Below, in pieces: positions 62,755 through 64,000 of a stretch of DNA of 64,000 nucleotides. The DNA is taken from positions 1 to 64,000 of the forward strand of contig JBJELD010000029.1 of the NCBI GenBank assembly GCA_051878975.1, read 5' to 3'. Origin of the DNA: Caccovicinus sp051878975 (GTDB lineage: Bacteria; Bacillota; Clostridia; Lachnospirales; Lachnospiraceae). The translations under genes were made by a program, and so were the position numbers. Each line of letters opens with the position of its first letter. The stretch's first letter is position 1. The notes under the pieces were generated by a model. The model saw nothing but the letters and a program-made list of their open reading frames with translations. It had not been told where the DNA came from and made no database searches.

Positions 62755-63798
62755 ATGTCCGACTACAGAATTTCCCAGATTTACCCTTCCGACCGCTACG
62801 GTCTGTCTCAAGTTGATGCCCTTTTAAGCCAGGAGGGCATCCGCCGGGATGCAAACCTGGATTACATCTGCGCTATGTATGATGAGGACTATCGCGTGAT
62901 TGCAACCGGAAGCTGCTTCGGCAATACTCTGCGCTGCTTTGCCGTCAGCAGCGACCACCAGGGAGAAGGCCTTCTTAACGAGATCATTACGCACCTGATC
63001 GAAGTCCAGTGCAGCCGCGGAAACCTGCATCTGTTTCTTTATACAAAAATCAAATCCGCAAAATTTTTCAAGGACCTGGGTTTTTATGAGATCGCCCGCG
63101 TTGACGATACTCTGGTCTTCATGGAAAACCGAAAAACCGGATTTTCCGGATATCTTAACGCGCTTGCCAAAACAAAAACCGCCGGCAGATCTGCGGCACT
63201 TGTCATGAATGCCAACCCCTTCACCCTCGGTCATCAATATCTGGCAGAAAAAGCCGCCTCAGAGTGTGATACCCTGCACCTTTTTATTGTCAGTGAGGAC
63301 GCCAGTCTGATTCCTTTTTCCGTACGGAAAAAGCTGGTGATGGAGGGAATCGCCCACCTTCCCAATGTGATCTGTCACGACAGCGGTCCCTATATCATCA
63401 GCAATGCCACCTTCCCCAGCTATTTCCTGAAAGATGAAGAGACCGTCATTCGAAGCCACGCCCGTCTGGATCTGGCCGTTTTCAGAAAGATTGCAGAAGC
63501 ACTGTCTGTCACCTGCCGCTATGTAGGCGAAGAACCAACCAGCCAGGTGACCGGAATCTACAACCAGATCATGTCCGCCGAGCTTCCTGCCGCCGGCATT
63601 GACTGCGTTATCGTGCCCAGGAAGCAGACCGGCGGCACGCCGATCAGCGCTTCCACTGTGCGCCAGTATTTGAAGGAGAAAAATTTTGACGCTCTCCAAA
63701 GCCTGGTGCCGGCCCCCACTTTAAACTACTTTAAAAGCCCGGAGGCCGAACCGGTCCTGGCGCGCATCCAGGCAGCCGACAATGTGATTCACTACTAA
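62755..63798 (+). CDS. citC: [Citrate (pro-3S)-lyase] ligase
   Basis: It acetylates the lyase prosthetic group with acetate and ATP to activate the enzyme. The 347 residues have a GNAT-like N-terminal domain (TGSCFGNTLRCFAVSSDHQGEGLLNEIITHLIE) and a nucleotidyltransferase domain (ALVMNANPFTLGHQYLAEKAA, ISASTVRQYLKE). I prefer the ATG at 62755, 7 bases after GAGG; an ATG at 62749 overlaps the citXG stop but abuts the ribosome binding site. Confidence 0.95.
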   Translation: MSDYRISQIYPSDRYGLSQVDALLSQEGIRRDANLDYICAMYDEDYRVIATGSCFGNTLRCFAVSSDHQGEGLLNEIITHLIEVQCSRGNLHLFLYTKIKSAKFFKDLGFYEIARVDDTLVFMENRKTGFSGYLNALAKTKTAGRSAALVMNANPFTLGHQYLAEKAASECDTLHLFIVSEDASLIPFSVRKKLVMEGIAHLPNVICHDSGPYIISNATFPSYFLKDEETVIRSHARLDLAVFRKIAEALSVTCRYVGEEPTSQVTGIYNQIMSAELPAAGIDCVIVPRKQTGGTPISASTVRQYLKEKNFDALQSLVPAPTLNYFKSPEAEPVLARIQAADNVIHY

Positions 63799-63843
63799 AA
63801 ACAGCCGCTGCTCCGATAAACACAGCTGCAAGAAATTTGATTC

Positions 63844-63881
63844 AAAAAGAGTGGTACTGCCGTAGCACTGCCACTCTTTTT
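63844..63881. terminator. Bidirectional terminator after citC
   Basis: AAAAAGAGTGG and CCACTCTTTTT form a perfect 11-bp stem with a 16-base loop. T runs on both strands suit the convergent genes on each side. Confidence 0.88.
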
Positions 63882-63930
63882 GACAATTCCATTTTTCCGC
63901 TTTGCGTCCTTTGCATTCTGGAAACAGGTA

Positions 63931-64000
63931 CTACAATTCTTCCAGAAATTTCACACCTTCAATTTTCGTTACTGTACGCACCAACAGCTCCCGTCGATAA
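63931..64000 (-). CDS. 3' end of a gene cut by the window edge
   Basis: The minus-strand frame is open from the edge and reads YRRELLVRTVTKIEGVKF, then LEEL and a TAG stop at 63931-63933, about 50 bases from the shared terminator. Too short to assign a family. Confidence 0.5.
   Translation of the reverse strand, partial: YRRELLVRTVTKIEGVKFLEEL

Noticed and set aside
1..64000. CRISPR arrays, tRNA or rRNA genes, insertion sequences, prophage
   Set aside because: None seen on reading the intergenic regions; no regular spacer arrays, no transposase or phage structural genes.

Overview
The window reads as the chromosome of a Gram-positive anaerobe of the class Clostridia, most likely a gut Lachnospiraceae relative. 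This is an inference from gene content: N-terminal-rubredoxin (reverse) rubrerythrin beside a PerR-type regulator, a DnaD/DnaI-type helicase-loading pair, QueT, LuxS, a long form of Prs, an S-box (SAM-I) riboswitch on metK, strong GGAGG ribosome binding sites, and base composition near half G+C. No rRNA, tRNA, CRISPR array, insertion sequence or complete prophage was seen. Most of the window is ordinary chromosome, with accessory metabolic operons at about 0-8 kb and 39-64 kb.

Layout. At 0.1-6.1 kb a minus-strand oligopeptide-type ABC transporter operon ends in a large imperfect palindrome. At 6.3-16 kb, mostly minus strand, lie a GH28 pectinase-like enzyme, a HAD phosphatase, xpt, a trigger-factor-like lipoprotein, an M18 aminopeptidase, dtd, a membrane GDPD, a small alarmone synthetase and an S1-repeat protein. 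At 16-19 kb, plus strand, come a PHP phosphoesterase, perR, reverse rubrerythrin and an FAH-family hydrolase. At 19-38.7 kb are a Ca2+-type P-ATPase, luxS, a GlgX-like protein lacking its catalytic residues, an ABC-F ATPase, exodeoxyribonuclease III, metK with riboswitch, murA, a membrane-anchored unknown, prs, dnaI, dnaD, a cluster of DnaA boxes, murC and queT with a structured leader.

At 39-48.5 kb, plus strand, an M24 peptidase precedes a second peptide ABC transporter operon. That operon continues into a dipeptide epimerase and a penicillin-binding-fold serine hydrolase, which together look like a scavenging system for peptides, possibly cell-wall-derived. At 48.7-53.5 kb are codB, codA, a PucR regulator and a LysR regulator. 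From 60.2 down to 53.5 kb a minus-strand citrate lyase operon runs citD-citE-citF, a CitMHS transporter, a MatC-like transporter, a lactonase and a truncated lrgA-like ORF. Divergent from it at 60.5-63.8 kb are a LysR regulator, a citX-citG fusion and citC. Together these encode citrate uptake, the lyase, its prosthetic group synthesis and its acetylation. No oxaloacetate decarboxylase is visible in the window.

The points most worth a second look are the catalytically dead GlgX-like protein, the abutting DnaA boxes in front of dnaD-dnaI, the pseudoknot-capable queT leader, two 20-bp operator-like repeats exactly 100 bp apart between the divergent cit operons, and the 57-codon lrgA-like ORF whose terminator lies antisense inside the adjacent lysR gene. 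All family assignments come from reading the translations; no database search was run.
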